Origin: Alviniconcha marisindica
Lineage: Eukaryota; Mollusca; Gastropoda; Provannidae
NCBI GenBank assembly: GCA_018857735.1
Contig: JABMCL010002049.1
Location: forward strand, 1,292,001 to 1,356,000
DNA: 64,000 nt
Direction: 5' to 3'
Part shown: one piece after another, positions 25,985-37,982 of the stretch
Numbering within the stretch: position 1 is the first letter of the stretch
Layout: every line of letters begins with the position of its first letter
Translations under genes and position numbers: made by a program
Notes under the pieces: generated by a model
Databases searched by the model: none
The model's input: the letters and a program-made list of their open reading frames with translations, nothing else
What the model was told of the DNA's origin: nothing

Positions 25985-26390
25985 TCACACGCATGTAGAA
26001 GCTGTGCATTCGCGTTGCTATGTTATGAAGTTAAACGGACCCACATCGAAATAAAACTGACACGTTTCTCCTGTTCTTTTCAATTTGAACATAATGAAAT
26101 GTTGTTGTTTTTAATTCCTTTTCATATATTTGAAATAATGACTTGGTATTGACAAATTTCATGGCTGGCCAAAGTCAATCAGTCTGAGCATGAACATCGT
26201 AATGCGGAAAGCGGTTGTTTTGCTTTTAGAGTTACGAAGTTTAAACGAACACACATTTGTACCAAGATATTAGCATGTTTTCTACTCACTTTTTGTTTGA
26301 ACATAATAACATATTTAGTTTTTTATTCCCCCTCATTTATTCCATAAAATCATTCAAAAATTACTTCATGTTGAGCTTGCATGAGTGACT
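25985..26390. repeat. degenerate tandem repeat inside transposon nest
   Basis: Two units of roughly 200 bp share GTTA(T)GAAGTT(T)AAACG(G/A)AC, a TTTTCTAC/TTTCTCC-type block and TTTGAACATAATAA. Probably old internal DNA of the outer or middle element. Confidence 0.4.
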
Positions 26391-27799
26391 GAATCCACCC
26401 ATTAGCAGAGTAATTTGGAAGGCAGAATTTTTTCATTCAGTGCTACGATTGTTTTGTGAAACAAATAATTGTTTTTCTGGTTTTAATTTTCATACAGCCC
26501 TGCAGCGATGAGGTATAGTGCGCAAAAATACTGCTGTCACTGTCAGCTTCAATTTGAGTTAAAATAATGCATAATAACAATATTATCTGTTTACACCCGA
26601 CTTGGATGTGTTTATTTTTAGTAGTTTGGAAACCATTCAAATTGGCCAGCCTTGTAGTCATGTTTTGGTGTTTTTTTGGCCACAACAGTGAATACTGAAT
26701 GATTGAATCTGCCTGCTAAGAGACCACCTGTCTCTTTAGAACTTTATCATTGTCAGTACAATATTATTTTTTGTCTGCTCTGCAGTGTGGAATTTCCCAA
26801 GGGGCTAGTTGATAATGATCCATTTTAATGAACTTTAAACACTGTCAGTATTGCTATTATTGTTGAAAAAAAGCACATACCCAGTTTTAACAAACATCAA
26901 GTATTGTCACCTGTACTATGTTTTTCTTCTTCTCAGAAGATGGTCACTGAACAAAAAAGAAAATTACACTTGCTGATAAAGTCACGGTCAGGGACTTGGT
27001 AAGTTTTTTTTCCCTTCTTCTCTCAGGTAACCAGCAAGCCAGCACAGGAGCCCTGCTGTTCAGCATCCAGTCCCCCACCAGCCAGCTCCAGCAATAAGGG
27101 ATTTTGTCCAGGCAGAAGTTAAAAGTTGATACAGAAATGTCCATTTTTTTGCCAAGTTCCCAGATGTGGATAAAGCCAGTGAAGACCTCAAGTTACACTA
27201 CCTGACTGTGAAGCCTGGGTCAGCACACATTTTTGTGTGGGCGGATGAATCTTGGCTGCCAAAAGAACAAATCATCAAGATTGTTCACCCACCCGTTCCC
27301 CCTTCTGGAATCTGCCTAGTCCTTTTGCTCTTTCTGTCATCATTTTTCTACTAATGGTTGATCCTCCTGACTTTTTTTCTCTCCAGAAAACTCTGAAATG
27401 TTTTGTTAAGGGTTAGGCTTTTATGTATGGCTCTTGTTGAGCAGCTAGATGATTGTTGGTAGCTTGCTGCCATATGGCACTGGTATTTGCCATTATGTAT
27501 TTAGATATATAAAAAATCTTTTGAATTGTGTCCATTTCAATTTTTTCTTTATTCTGGTATCGATAAATTAGACGGAATGGTCAGTGATACCAGCATGTCC
27601 TAGCCTAATGTGCTCCTTTAACAGGGGTAATATTGAAGGGACTAAATCTTCAAAAATTTGTGTGTGATGTTTGTGGATGTTTTATGTTTGCAAAGTGATT
27701 GGTTTTGTGGACTGACTTGACAAAGTCAAAGGGTTTATATTTTTTATATATGATGAGAAGAGTTTAGAAACATGCATAAATTTTCTCATGAATATGACC

Positions 27800-28010
27800 C
27801 GAGTTTGACTGTCCTGGGGTGACAGTGTGTGGTTGACAGGACATTAAAATCCAATTACCAACTAACTAGTGTTTATGTTACAGTAACTTGGAGGGGGGTG
27901 TAGTGTTCAGCAACCTGGGGTGGGTGGGTTAGTTGTTAGTGTTTATGTTTACAGTGACTTTGGTGGGGGTGGGGTGGGGGGTTATAGTGTTCAATAACCT
28001 GTTCAGGAAA
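27800..28010. repeat. tandem GT/GGGG-rich duplication with dispersed tail
   Basis: GGTTGACAGGACATTAAAAT (27833) is followed by two related blocks containing AGTGTTTATGTT(T)ACAGT and TAGTGTTCA(G/A)(C/T)AACCTG. The first word is the shared 3' tail of a short dispersed family (also at 40372, 40502, 41567 and 46229). Confidence 0.5.
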
Positions 28011-28993
28011 GCAGCTGTATTACACTAGAACCCTAGTGCTGCTCTTTTTGTTTTGTATGACTGAATGATGTTCTTGCTTCTCTTCTATTTTGTGATTGAC
28101 TGATGTTCTTGCTAGTTGTATGTGATTTGTTTCCATGTTACGCGGTCAATCAGATTATTAAAATGAGTTGTTCAAACACAAAACAGTGATATTTTCATTA
28201 TTTGTTCATTCATTACATGATCTGACATTATATGCTGGTAATACACTTAAATAAAAAGAATTCATACATGTATAGTAGTTACTGGTTAGTACTTTGGGTC
28301 TTTGCGCACCAAACAAAATTATGGTCATGTTTAAAATTAATCAAATAACACACTAAAATGGAATAATTGGGTTACATCCTAATAGTAGGTAGTACCAAGC
28401 CGCCGGGATTGCTGTTGACATTTTGCACTTTGACCCAATTGTCATGATTTTTCATTCGATTTTACTACCTCCAAATCATCATCATTCTTGTTTAAATTTA
28501 TATGAGAATAAAGTTGGTTTTATTATCTATTAAATGGTTGCAAAGATTTGTTTGTCGTATGAAAGATGCATGTGTGTGTTTTGAAGAAAAACAGTCACAA
28601 ACTTAATGCTCGCGCTACTGCGAACCGGCTTCCGTGGCCCGTGTTCGAACCTCGGCTTTGGGTGGCTCGATTCAACTCGCTCGCTTGTCACACAACAATA
28701 ATATTATAAATAGAAATGTCGTCACAAGAAAGAAGGGAATCCGCTCTTTCCATTGGTCAAAAGCGTGAGCGGAAGTTCAAGTGAAAGGAAATTTGAATTG
28801 AAAATGTTGAAAGTTTTTGTTGCTTTCTTGCTCGTCCAGTTGAATAAATAGGCATTATATTCATACTGTTAAAAAGTTCAGAATCTCTTCTTTTGAATGG
28901 TATAAGTATCGATATATTAGGAGGTATTTGTGCAACGAACCTGTTGCTCAAAGTTCAGTGGCCGAACAAAACGAGTGCACCCCACGCGCTGTA

Positions 28994-31900
28994 ATGGAGA
29001 TCGAAGCGACCGGCTCAGCACACAACGCTCCGCCGAGCCCGATGCAGTCTGTGATCGGTAAGTCCATCAAAACATGCTTGGATATAATAGTCTTGGGTAT
29101 AAGGATACTGTTTTCTTTGTTTCATATAACTGTAATCCATATCTCGGTTGTTATATTGCAAAAATCCGGCAGTTTTGTTCTTACGCACGGCGGAATCATG
29201 GGCCGAGATCGACCACGTGTGTAAAAATTTCAGGTCTTGTTGATGCTGGTTCTAAGTATTTAACTAATTTTTTTCTGCTGTAGGTTAAACCTGAATCTAA
29301 CTTTCTAAACGATTTTAATTGTTAATAATCGTCGGATTATGGTTTGATTTAAACAAATTCACCAGGTCTTTGAGATCGACAGAATGTGGCAAGGGAAGAT
29401 AATCGAACTTCTGGTTCGTATGCAAGGCTTCCAAAACGTGTTTTTTGTTGATGAAATATCAAGTCACTGCGTGCTTAAAACAGTGTAAATACATAAAGCA
29501 CTGTTTACTTAGTGATAGCCTTTATTTACAACAAAATCTCAAGTTTTGTAAACTCTCCCCTCCTAGTCCTAACTCCCTTTGTGCATTTCTTAGTCTTACA
29601 CTAGTTACAGAAGTTTCAAGTCGTTAGTTGAATGTCACCATGCACCCTGATAATGATAAAAATTATAAAGTATAAGTTATTATAATCAGCATGAATGTAA
29701 AGAAATAGAATAAATATTGGGGACTGAACTGAAAGTATGACTTTGTCTGTTGACAGCTGATGACCAATACCAGGCATTGGCAGCCTGCATTGATCACATG
29801 GGAAAGGTTGGGAAGCCACCAGCAGTTGTTTTTAACAACCGTCTTCTGCTGCAGCTGAATGCACTGAAAGAGGAGAAGGGGAGAACATGGGCAGAAATCC
29901 AACAGCTCTTTGTCAGGCTTTTTCCTGATGAAGACTTTCCTCCAGTTGTCCCTCTCATACGATCTGCAGTACAACAGTTTAGTCGGACAAAAGATAACCA
30001 ACATTTCTTGCTGTATGACCGTGACATATTACGTAGGTCCATTCACGAAAGAAGCTGGAGTAACTCGAAGTGCGCTGACAAGAGATAATCTTCGTACGTG
30101 TGTTTCCTTGACAAATGGGCTGGTGTCAGAGCTAGCATATTTTGCAGCCAAGCAAGGATTTAAGTGTGATGTTCTTTTCAAGTGGATCTTTCAGTTGTCG
30201 GGGGAGCTTTTTCGAGCATGAGTTCTGCTTCAATGGACACCACTGTCTCGAAAACAAAGTTGCAGACACAAGCTTTAAGGAGGAGACAGAGTAAAACGGG
30301 TGGTCAGGATGCCTTGAACTCTTTTCTCAGGGCCCCCTTCAGTAGCACTTTTAGACCCTCTTCTTCTGGCCAGTCTCCAGCCAGCCAGCCTTCAGGTCTA
30401 CAACCAGCCAGCCAGCCTTCAGGCTCACAACCAGTCAGCCAGCCTTCAGGCCCACAACCAGCCAGCCAGCCTTCAGGCCTACAACCGGTTAGCCAGCCTT
30501 CTGGCCTCTCGTCACTATCTAGTCAGCCTTTCGTGTCACCCGGAGTGTCTGCTGATATTTCTGGGATATCAGCTGAACTGAAAAGACGAAACTGAGAACT
30601 AAGACTGAAAGTGGATGAACTAAAGCAGAGCCAAGAACTTTCAGCATTACTCCAGGAACTTTGCAAGGAGAAGGAGAAAACCATTGGTGATCTCAGGAAA
30701 CAAACTGAGAAGGTTCATGTGCTGAAAATGGCAATGGGAAATCTCACAAAGGAATTTCAGGACTGTAAAGAGAGTCTGAAAGGAAAGGTAAAGGAGAATC
30801 GTTTCCTTAAATACTCAGCAGTCTATGCACGCTTGGTGAGGAAGGATAGAGAACTACGAAATGCCAGAGAACTGTTGCATCAAGTTCCTCAGCAAGAGGT
30901 CAGGCATGACAAGGTAAAACTGCGTTCACTGCAGAAACAGATCAGTGTGTCAAAAAAGAGACTGCGAGAGAGTGTGGCACTGAACAAAGAAATCAAGAAA
31001 CAGCTGAAAGAGGCACACCACCAACTTCAACAAAATGCACAACTGATTCAGGCTACCGAAGCACAAACACCAGTGCTAAAAGGTCACAAATTCACAATGT
31101 TGTGACCTGCACAGCCCAATTAGTTGGTGAATGTGACATTGCTGCTCATTCCTGTCATCAGGTGATTCAGTGTGTGGCACGACACATTTTTAAATGTGAC
31201 ATCCCTGATGGTGAGCTACCAAGCAAGTCAAGTGCTCTCAGATTTGCAGATGTGGGTCATGTCATTGCAAAAATACATGCAAGAGAGGAGATGACAACAA
31301 ATGTGTTTGATCTCCATTGTGATGGAACAAGTCGGAGCCGAGTAAAGTTTGTTGGGCAGCAGATCACTCTGGCAGACACCACTCTGTCGCTTGGTTTTCA
31401 GCTTACTGCACGAGAAGATGCTCAGTCTCTTCTTGACTTGACGTTGCATATCTTGGATGAGCTGCACTATCTTGACTTTGATGATCGGGGTGAGGAACAA
31501 CTCAAGGACATGTTGAGGAACATGGTGGGCATTATGACTGACAGAGCAAATGTCATGAAGTCTTTCCAGGATGCTGTGGAGGCCAAGAAAAAAAGAAATT
31601 CTCCAGTCAGAAGAGGGCATCACACGACTCTACTGCAATGCCCACTTTCTTCTTGGACTGTCAGCAGCTGCCTCCAAAGCCTTAACGTCTGTGGAAAAAG
31701 CAAGGGACTTCCAAAAGAAACTAGGACGCGACAGCCTGTTAGCATTCAAAAGGTTTTCCAGTGTGGAACCAGCAGCTGTGAGACTGATTTGCCTGGTTTG
31801 TGATGTGCTGGGCCCTTGTGGGGATGAAAAAAATGGCACATGACTGGATTGCCTTTTGTTCCCTCCGTGCTTTGACCAGTAAACTGAACAGCTTCCGCGG

Positions 31901-33890
31901 AAACAGATTCAATAATTTGTTTGAGTCTGCAGCAGCCATCATCCATCACCAGGATGACATCTGCCTTTTCTTTTCAAACTACAAAGAGCCATCAAATTTG
32001 AAGCAGCAGTCCATTGTCCATGACATTCAGTCAACTGAAATTGTTGCAATGGTTGCATCGTTGGCTGTTTGCTTCATCTTTGTCACGGGTCCCTTCTGGC
32101 AACTCATCAAATCCAGCACCCACTACCTGGACCAGGGGATCTACATCCAGCACATGTTTGCAAACATCCTCGCAGCCAAGGACTGCACCAGCACTCTGGA
32201 AATGCTGACCAAGTGCCCCACAGCTCTACAGGGTTTTGGTCTCCTGCCCAGTGAAGCCATAGACAATGTAAGTGTTTATTTTATTTAACAAGACCCCAAA
32301 ATTTTCAGTTTCCCCCCCCCCCCCCCCCCCACAAAACAACCCATGCCTGCACAAATATTTGATGACGGTAAAAAGTACAGATAACCTAACTTGTGTTTTC
32401 TGGTGATGGACACAGGTCAGGTAGGTAAACTGATATTTAACGCCTAGTCAGTCATACCACTACCAGATTATTTATAATATGAAATTGAAACATAGTATAA
32501 AAATATTATTATTACGCACATATGGAGTACATTGATGATCATCAACACAAATATAAGAATTGGGATGTTTTTTCTTCTTCAAGACTCCTTAAAATAAAAT
32601 GTATAGTGTACATGAAATCTTATTTTTCTGCACATGATTTGTCTTTTTAAGGTCCATGTGTACATCAACAACCTACCAGCTGACCTTGCAGCCATCTTGA
32701 AAGATAGTGTGCTGTCCATGATGAAAGAGTGCGTTAACAACTCGGCGACAGCTTCACCAGTTTCTTGAGGGTGGCATCTACAGCATTCCAGCAACACCAG
32801 AGCAGAGACAGAAGATGAGCCACTGCAAGCTCAACAATTTGTTTGGAGAAGCTTGTCTGGGTGACTTGGATTTTTCTTTGTTTAAACGGAGGCACAGTTC
32901 AGTTCACCATCATTCAACTGTTAACATGCTGAAAAGAAATAAACCCATCTCCAAGTTCCTCTTGAAGAAGACAGAAGAGGAGCAGCGCAGGCTTCTGTCC
33001 TTTGCCAGGACAAAAGCAGCGCGCGCCTCTGTGAGAGGAACATCGTTCCCAAGAAAAGGCTGTTGTCCTGAAAAGGCAGGAGTACCTGCTGCAACAACGT
33101 GCTAGGAAGGAGGTGCTCTCAGCAATGAGAGAACAGAGAAAGCTGGAGGCAGTCAGAGCTGTACAGTGCCAGGGAGGGCCGTGTCTTGACAGAGCCAGCG
33201 TGAAGAGGTTGATGGCACAGCACCAAACCAAGACTGCCAAATTCTCTGCACTCTCTGTCCAGTTACGGTACCACTGTGTAGTGCTGGGCAGTGGCAGTAA
33301 GCTGCTGAATAAGACCAAGCTCACCCCAGACCAGATAACAGCTAACCTGATCCTCTACTTGGGAACTTCAGAGGGAATGAGTACACCTGCTGTCCAAGAT
33401 GTTCCGCCTCCATTGCCTGCTGTGGAACATGAAGATGCCGTTGAGGCCTGCAGACCAGAGAGTGGGAGGAAAAGGAAACGGAGAGGTGCAAAGAAGATGC
33501 CAAGACAAGAGGAAGCTGAGGGGGAGGAAGAAGAGAACCAGGAAGAGCAAGATCAAGCAGGACAGAGCGAAGATGGGGAACATGTAATGCTGGAACTGGA
33601 AGATGGAAAGTTTTCACAAGGTCAAGCCATTGCTGTATGACAACAATTTTTACCTTGGGGAAGTACTGCAGAGTCATGAAGATGACACAGCAGAGGTGTC
33701 ATTCATGGACCAAGTGCCCAACAAGAACATTTTCCGGTGGAAGCATGAAGACATTGATGTTGTGCACAAGAAATTTGTCTTCATGTGGAATGTCAGACTT
33801 GCCAGCCAGAATGGACGTTCTTGGTCCACAGCAGATTATGTAAAGTTGGTTAGGCTGTATACACTGTTCCAAGAGGAGTACTGCCAGTGA
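28994..33890 (+). pseudogene. decayed multi-exon transposase-like gene
   Basis: Exon 1, 28994-29057 (MEIEATGSAHNAPPSPMQSV), splices at G|GTAAGT to 29757 (TTGACAG). Then follow an N-terminal globular part, a tandem QPASQPSGLQ-type linker (about 30370-30510), a long coiled coil (30610-31060), a core with LHCDGTSRSR (about 31315) and GIMTDRANVMKSF (about 31530), RGNRFNNLFESAAAI (about 31895), an intron 32268-32651, basic and acidic regions, and a C-terminal module with YDNNFYLGEVLQ (about 33637) that looks like a small SH3/Tudor-like barrel. The DG and TDR aspartates would suit an RNase-H-like DDE core (inference). It is broken by an in-frame TGA at 30593 and by frame changes near 30035, 30190, 31100, 31600 (A-run), 31835 (A-run), 32750, 33045 and 33637. 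Some of these could be unrecognised introns, but not all. Confidence 0.75.
32312..32330. repeat. poly-C run in transposase pseudogene intron
   Basis: Nineteen C residues shortly after the donor of the intron 32268-32651 of the transposase-like pseudogene. Confidence 0.95.
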
Positions 33891-35034
33891 TGTGAGTAAA
33901 ACTGTATGTCATTCTGTTGACAGATTCCTAATTTTGATTAGTATTGGAAAGATATTTGCCAAGCATGGTGGTTTCTGGAGATACCTTTTTTGTGTTTTTT
34001 TTACGATTTTTTTCATAACATTGAGATTTCATGGAAATCATGATATGTTTGATCTTCATGATACTCACTGGTTATGCAGGGCTAGTTATGGTAAGTCTGC
34101 TCAGAAAATTTCAAGCCTCTATGTGCAGTAGTTAATGTTTTACAGCACTTTGAAAATTTGTGTTTTTGTGCAAAATGTGACGCTCCGATTTTACCTATTT
34201 TGGGCCTACTTCAGGAAGTACCTGTGCCAGAATGCATTATTATACAGTTTCTAGATTCTGTGTACTTAGAGTCATATACCAAAATAAGTAAATCCCCAAA
34301 TTTCAACTTTCCTGTTTGTATAGTCTGTTCTCTCTGAAATTCTGAACTTTGCCAAATGTTCAAAATGGCCCTTTTTGTCTGAAATCGCGACGCACCACAG
34401 CAACATTAAAATGCAATAACTCGAGAACTACCTGAGATAGAGCCTTGAAACTGTGCATGATTATTCATTTCATCAAGGCCACTTACTTTAAATATGTCAC
34501 TTTAAGTGCTAATTTTGCTTGGTACTACCTACTAATAGCATTGCTGTTACTATAGCAAATGACATGTAAAATACCCTGAAGATGTCACTTTTGAGTGCAA
34601 CAGATGCTGTATTTGGGTAAGTTTGGTTTCCGCGTTACACTGTTAATTCTTGGCAGTATGCGTCATTTGACCCCCCCCTTTGTCCTACTTAAATAGTGCA
34701 GATTATCTTTTTTTTCAATTCCTCACATGCAATAGGTGTTAAACATCAAGTAAACTTACATATCAGGAGTTTTAAAGCATTTAGATTTTTTGGTACCTAT
34801 GTCACAGTATTGGTACACAATTTCTGAGAACAACCCATATTTCTTTGTTAATGATTTCAGAGGATGATCAGTTTCATCATCTTGAGGAGAGAATTGGTCC
34901 TAGAAAGCAAGGCAGGCCCTAACATCTACCACGAGGCCACACTTGGACTGCAGTTTTTAACTTCATTTCCTCATTCAAACAAGTCTACATATATCTAAAA
35001 TTTGCCTAAATTTCCTTATGCTGTGCATTTTCCT

Positions 35035-35345
35035 TCTCAGATTAATTCTGAATCTGCAGATACCAGAACCATGGCTGTATCTCTTTCCATTCCAGAGTTT
35101 GATTTGCTTTAATGCTATTACCATCAAAGATTTGCGGGATATTTGCACCCTTTTTTCTCATGGAAACTTGCCTCTGTAGGTAAAATTGAGCTTGCACTTC
35201 TTTAGACTTGTGAATTTGTATTGTCTAATTTATGCTGAATCAGTTGATACCAGAATTATGGTTGTACCTCTTTCCATTCCCATGTTATGTTTGATCTTGT
35301 CATGGTACTGTCAAAGATTGGTGATCGGACAATGTCAAAATTAGT
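35035..35345. repeat. degenerate tandem repeat near outer TIR
   Basis: Two units of about 190 bp share GATACCAGAA, a (G/T)GT(A)TCTCTTTCCATTCC-like word and TCAAAGATT. They lie within the right arm of the outer element. Confidence 0.5.
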
Positions 35346-35682
35346 GATTTTTCCATTTTTGGCACTCTGCATCTCCAATATTTGAGTAAGGATGACTGCT
35401 GAAAAAAATGTGTTTAGTCTATGTAGTGCAGACACTGTGTAAAACAAGTTGGGTGGATGTGTGACCAATAGTTTTTATGCTAGAGCCATACAAAAATGGC
35501 ACTTTGTAAAATATGCATAAAACGCCTAAAATGGTGACTATTTGAAGGGTGATATCTCTTTTTTTTATATAGATAAATGAAATTTGGCTTGTGCACTTGC
35601 CTTGTGACCCTCTTTAATATCACATATTAATGGATTGCATTGCTTGCTTTTCAAAATTTGGCTGGACCTACCTACTTCTAAT

Positions 35683-37089
35683 TTCGGTGAAAGACGCAGT
35701 GTTTTGCAGTTTGATCACTGAGCATTTTATTGACAGCAGTTTCTTTGGATTGTGTACAAGTGTATTTGAAGGAGGAGATAACATTTTCAGAAGATTATAA
35801 GTTTGTCACCTTTTGGTGTTTTTGTTTTCACACATTTTTATTGGGTTTTTAAAACTGAGAATGTATCAGTTTTAATTACACATTTAGCACTGAGAGCGTT
35901 TGGATTACAAAACATGATAACTGTCCTAGTTAACAGGATGTAAAGAATCAAATTACTTTCTTACTTACTCTCAGATTTCTCTGACCCTAGTTCAACAATA
36001 GTGAGTTTGTCAGATGAAGAATGAGTAGATATTGTTCAAGATTACCACACTGATGATTTTGTGATAATGGTCAGTGCTATTCCATGTTCACTAGGTCCAA
36101 GTACACAAACCACCAAATAAAGAGATTTTCTCCATGTCTTCAAAAGAACATGCTTGTAATTATTTCTCATGTATATTTCCCACACCTATTGAGTTGATAT
36201 AAGTATTTTGTGCATGTACATCCATTTTCTTACATTCATGAAAACACTGTGTTAAAAAAAAAAAAAATCAAACAAGTTACAACACTGATTTTAAAAACCA
36301 AACAATGAAGCAAATACTCTACAAGTAAATTTGTTTGTTTTAAAATCTTTCACTCAGTCACACAAAAAAGTATCTGTAGCATGTCACTCCAGGAATCTGA
36401 CACTGCCATGTAACTAAACCAACTCCCTACAAATACAGCACTGCAAAATCACAACATACGAATAAAACACAATAGCAATTTGAGTAAATGGCATTTTTTC
36501 CTAAATCCTTCTGGGAATATGCTAAGGCTTGTAAGTAAATTGTGAGAATACTCAGTGACATTAATAGCTAAAAACTAGCATGAAAATGTAAGGCAAAGGA
36601 AGCATCATCATGCACAGTTCAGCACTTGTCACATTGTAACCATCACCATGTGTCCAAAACGCTTATTTCCCCCAACCCGCTCGCGGTCAAAAAATGAAAG
36701 AGTCCAGAGAAGTCGGTTGTTTACGGTGCTTTTAATGTTTGAATCTTTAAAAGGCAACAGTAATAAAAATTTAACCACAGCACTAATCAAAAACGTCTGT
36801 AATTTGCATTAATTATTTAAATAAAAAAATCTGAACGCGGTTTAAGGGCCTGAAAACCCATACAGCAGGGCGGAACAGGTTTCAATGCTCAACCGGTTCT
36901 AGCTCAATCCAGACGTCTATAACAGGGCTTTCCGCCTAATCTCACTAATGCATACAAGATAACCACCCCACACCCGAATCCAAATGCAAAAATGGCAAAT
37001 GTGACTATCTAATACATTATATAGCAAGAACGATCTGCACCGATACAACGCAAAAACGGGGGCGCGCGAAGCCGCGTGCTAGTTTGCAC
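35683..37089. other. intergenic or first intron, nothing recognised
   Basis: A/T-rich sequence between the transposon nest and the promoter. No exon, RNA gene or repeat family recognised; becomes GC-richer after about 36.85 kb. Confidence 0.5.
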
Positions 37090-37868
37090 AGAATTCTGGG
37101 CAAGCGCAGTGCGCGTCTTCCTGGGAAGCCATGACAGATCACAATCCAGACATCAACTTACCTGAATTTTTATAAGTTTCTCATCTTGAAGCCATCCATC
37201 ATGGTCAAAAAACCCACTTCCAACCGTATAAACACCTTAGCTAAACATTTTTACCCAATGCGCACAACAGGTCTGAAAATTAACACATAAATCGAGTAAA
37301 ACTTCTGATGCAAACGTCAGACTGTCATCTGCCGTCGTAAAGATTTAGTCTCATGCGCATGTGCAAAACGGCCAGAAGGGTGCTTCTTAAGTGTAACACG
37401 TGAGATGATTGGCTGATTGTTTCCTCATTCGCGTGAAGGAGGTCGCAGCATTTCGAAGAAATTCGAATCATTCAAGAAGTATTCTGTTTATTGATGGTAA
37501 CCAGCGCCCAACAAACTGATCTTTCTAGAAAGTGTGCAACACATTTTCCCAAAAATCACTCGTTTTCGACAAAATGTTTTGAGCCTATGCGCGGAAGAAG
37601 ACTGTACTTGGTCATAACAATTTCAAATATTCATTCCCGATTTGTTTTTAATATTGCTATGCGCACTGCGCGCAGACTTGAATCGCATCGTTGATGGTTT
37701 TTGAATACAACATCCAAAATTGAATCAAAAGAAATGACACACGTTAACATGGCTGTATTTCAGTGTATGAATATAAACCATATTGAAAACCGACATAACA
37801 TGTAATAGCTGTTTTCATTGGTCATCGCGTTTGCCAGTACAATATTTGTGACTAGCGAAGAACACAGA
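37090..37868. promoter_or_regulatory. candidate bidirectional promoter EP400 / NOC4L
   Basis: The stretch between the putative EP400 leader exon and the NOC4L start codon is locally richer in CpG than its surroundings. It holds three NRF1-like motifs: GCGCAGTGCGCG (37104-37115), TGCGCATGTGCA (37354-37365) and TGCGCACTGCGCGCA (37660-37674). Inverted CCAAT boxes lie at about 37407 and 37817. No TATA box placed for either gene was recognised. NRF1 and CCAAT motifs are typical of divergent housekeeping promoters. Confidence 0.45.
37162..37330 (-). other. possible EP400 5' untranslated exon
   Basis: On the minus strand a strong donor, AATTCAG|GTAAGT, ends an exon at 37162. An upstream ATG run opens only a short reading frame that stops before the donor, so this would be non-coding. 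Together with the acceptor at 19750 it would make a 17.4-kb first intron that holds the transposon nest. The right boundary given is arbitrary. Alternative: transcription starts near 20 kb and this donor is chance. Confidence 0.3.
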
Positions 37869-37982
37869 ATGGTCATGAAATCAAACAAAGAAAAAGTTTT
37901 GGACATAAAATGTAAGGCTAAAAAGTGTCTTGATGACAAAAAGGGAGTCAATGCTGTGATCGACATACTTTGTTATAGCCAG
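37869..37982 (+). CDS. NOC4L: NOC4L exon 1
   Basis: MVMKSNKEKVLDIK then KKGVNAVIDILCYSQ. The first ATG after an in-frame stop was chosen; a second ATG is two codons downstream. Donor CAG|GTAAAC, phase 0. Confidence 0.85.

Larger units (their letters stand above)
28380..34537 (+). mobile_element. inner DNA transposon with 16-bp TIR and TAATA target duplication
   Basis: GTAGGTAGTACCAAGC at 28385-28400 is repeated as its exact reverse complement at 34517-34532. The bases just outside are TAATA on both sides (28380-28384 and 34533-34537), as expected for a target-site duplication. The 6.15-kb interval encloses one decayed transposase-like gene on the plus strand, with about 600 bp of untranslated sequence at each end. 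Five-base duplications do not fit the common superfamilies I know (TA, TTAA, 3, 8 or 9 bp), so I leave it unclassified. Confidence 0.8.
24601..34836. mobile_element. middle inverted-terminus pair of the transposon nest
   Basis: GGGTCGTTCTCGGAAACTGT (continuing GTGCCA) at 24601-24626 pairs with 34811-34836 in reverse complement, at 22 of 26 positions; all four differences are transitions. ATAT flanks both ends. The pair encloses the inner element exactly, so this looks like an older element of about 4.1 kb into which the inner one jumped. No coding remains were recognised in its own DNA. Confidence 0.55.
22687..35682. mobile_element. outer transposon with TIRs related to the inner element
   Basis: AGGTAGGACCAGCC (22694-22707) is matched in reverse complement by the terminus at 35660-35675 (13 of 14), and both resemble the inner TIR GTAGGTAGTACCAAGC. 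TTCTAAT is present directly outside both ends (22687-22693 and 35676-35682). This reads as an older member of the same family whose middle is occupied by the younger insertions. Own DNA is A/T-rich, with tandem degenerate blocks at 25.8-26.4 kb and 35.03-35.35 kb. Confidence 0.55.

Noticed and set aside
28640..28665. B-box-like GTGTTCGAACCTCGG inside the transposon
   Set aside because: No A box upstream and no cloverleaf; could be a SINE remnant but not supportable.
28928..29224. 98-codon frame read through the first transposase exon
   Set aside because: Begins at a non-ATG codon and reads past a clear donor G|GTAAGT at 29057; only 28994-29057 is exon.
29757..33890. Reading the transposase-like gene as an intact domesticated host gene
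   Set aside because: An in-frame TGA and several frame changes, two at A-runs, cannot all be introns; sequencing errors could explain some but not all.
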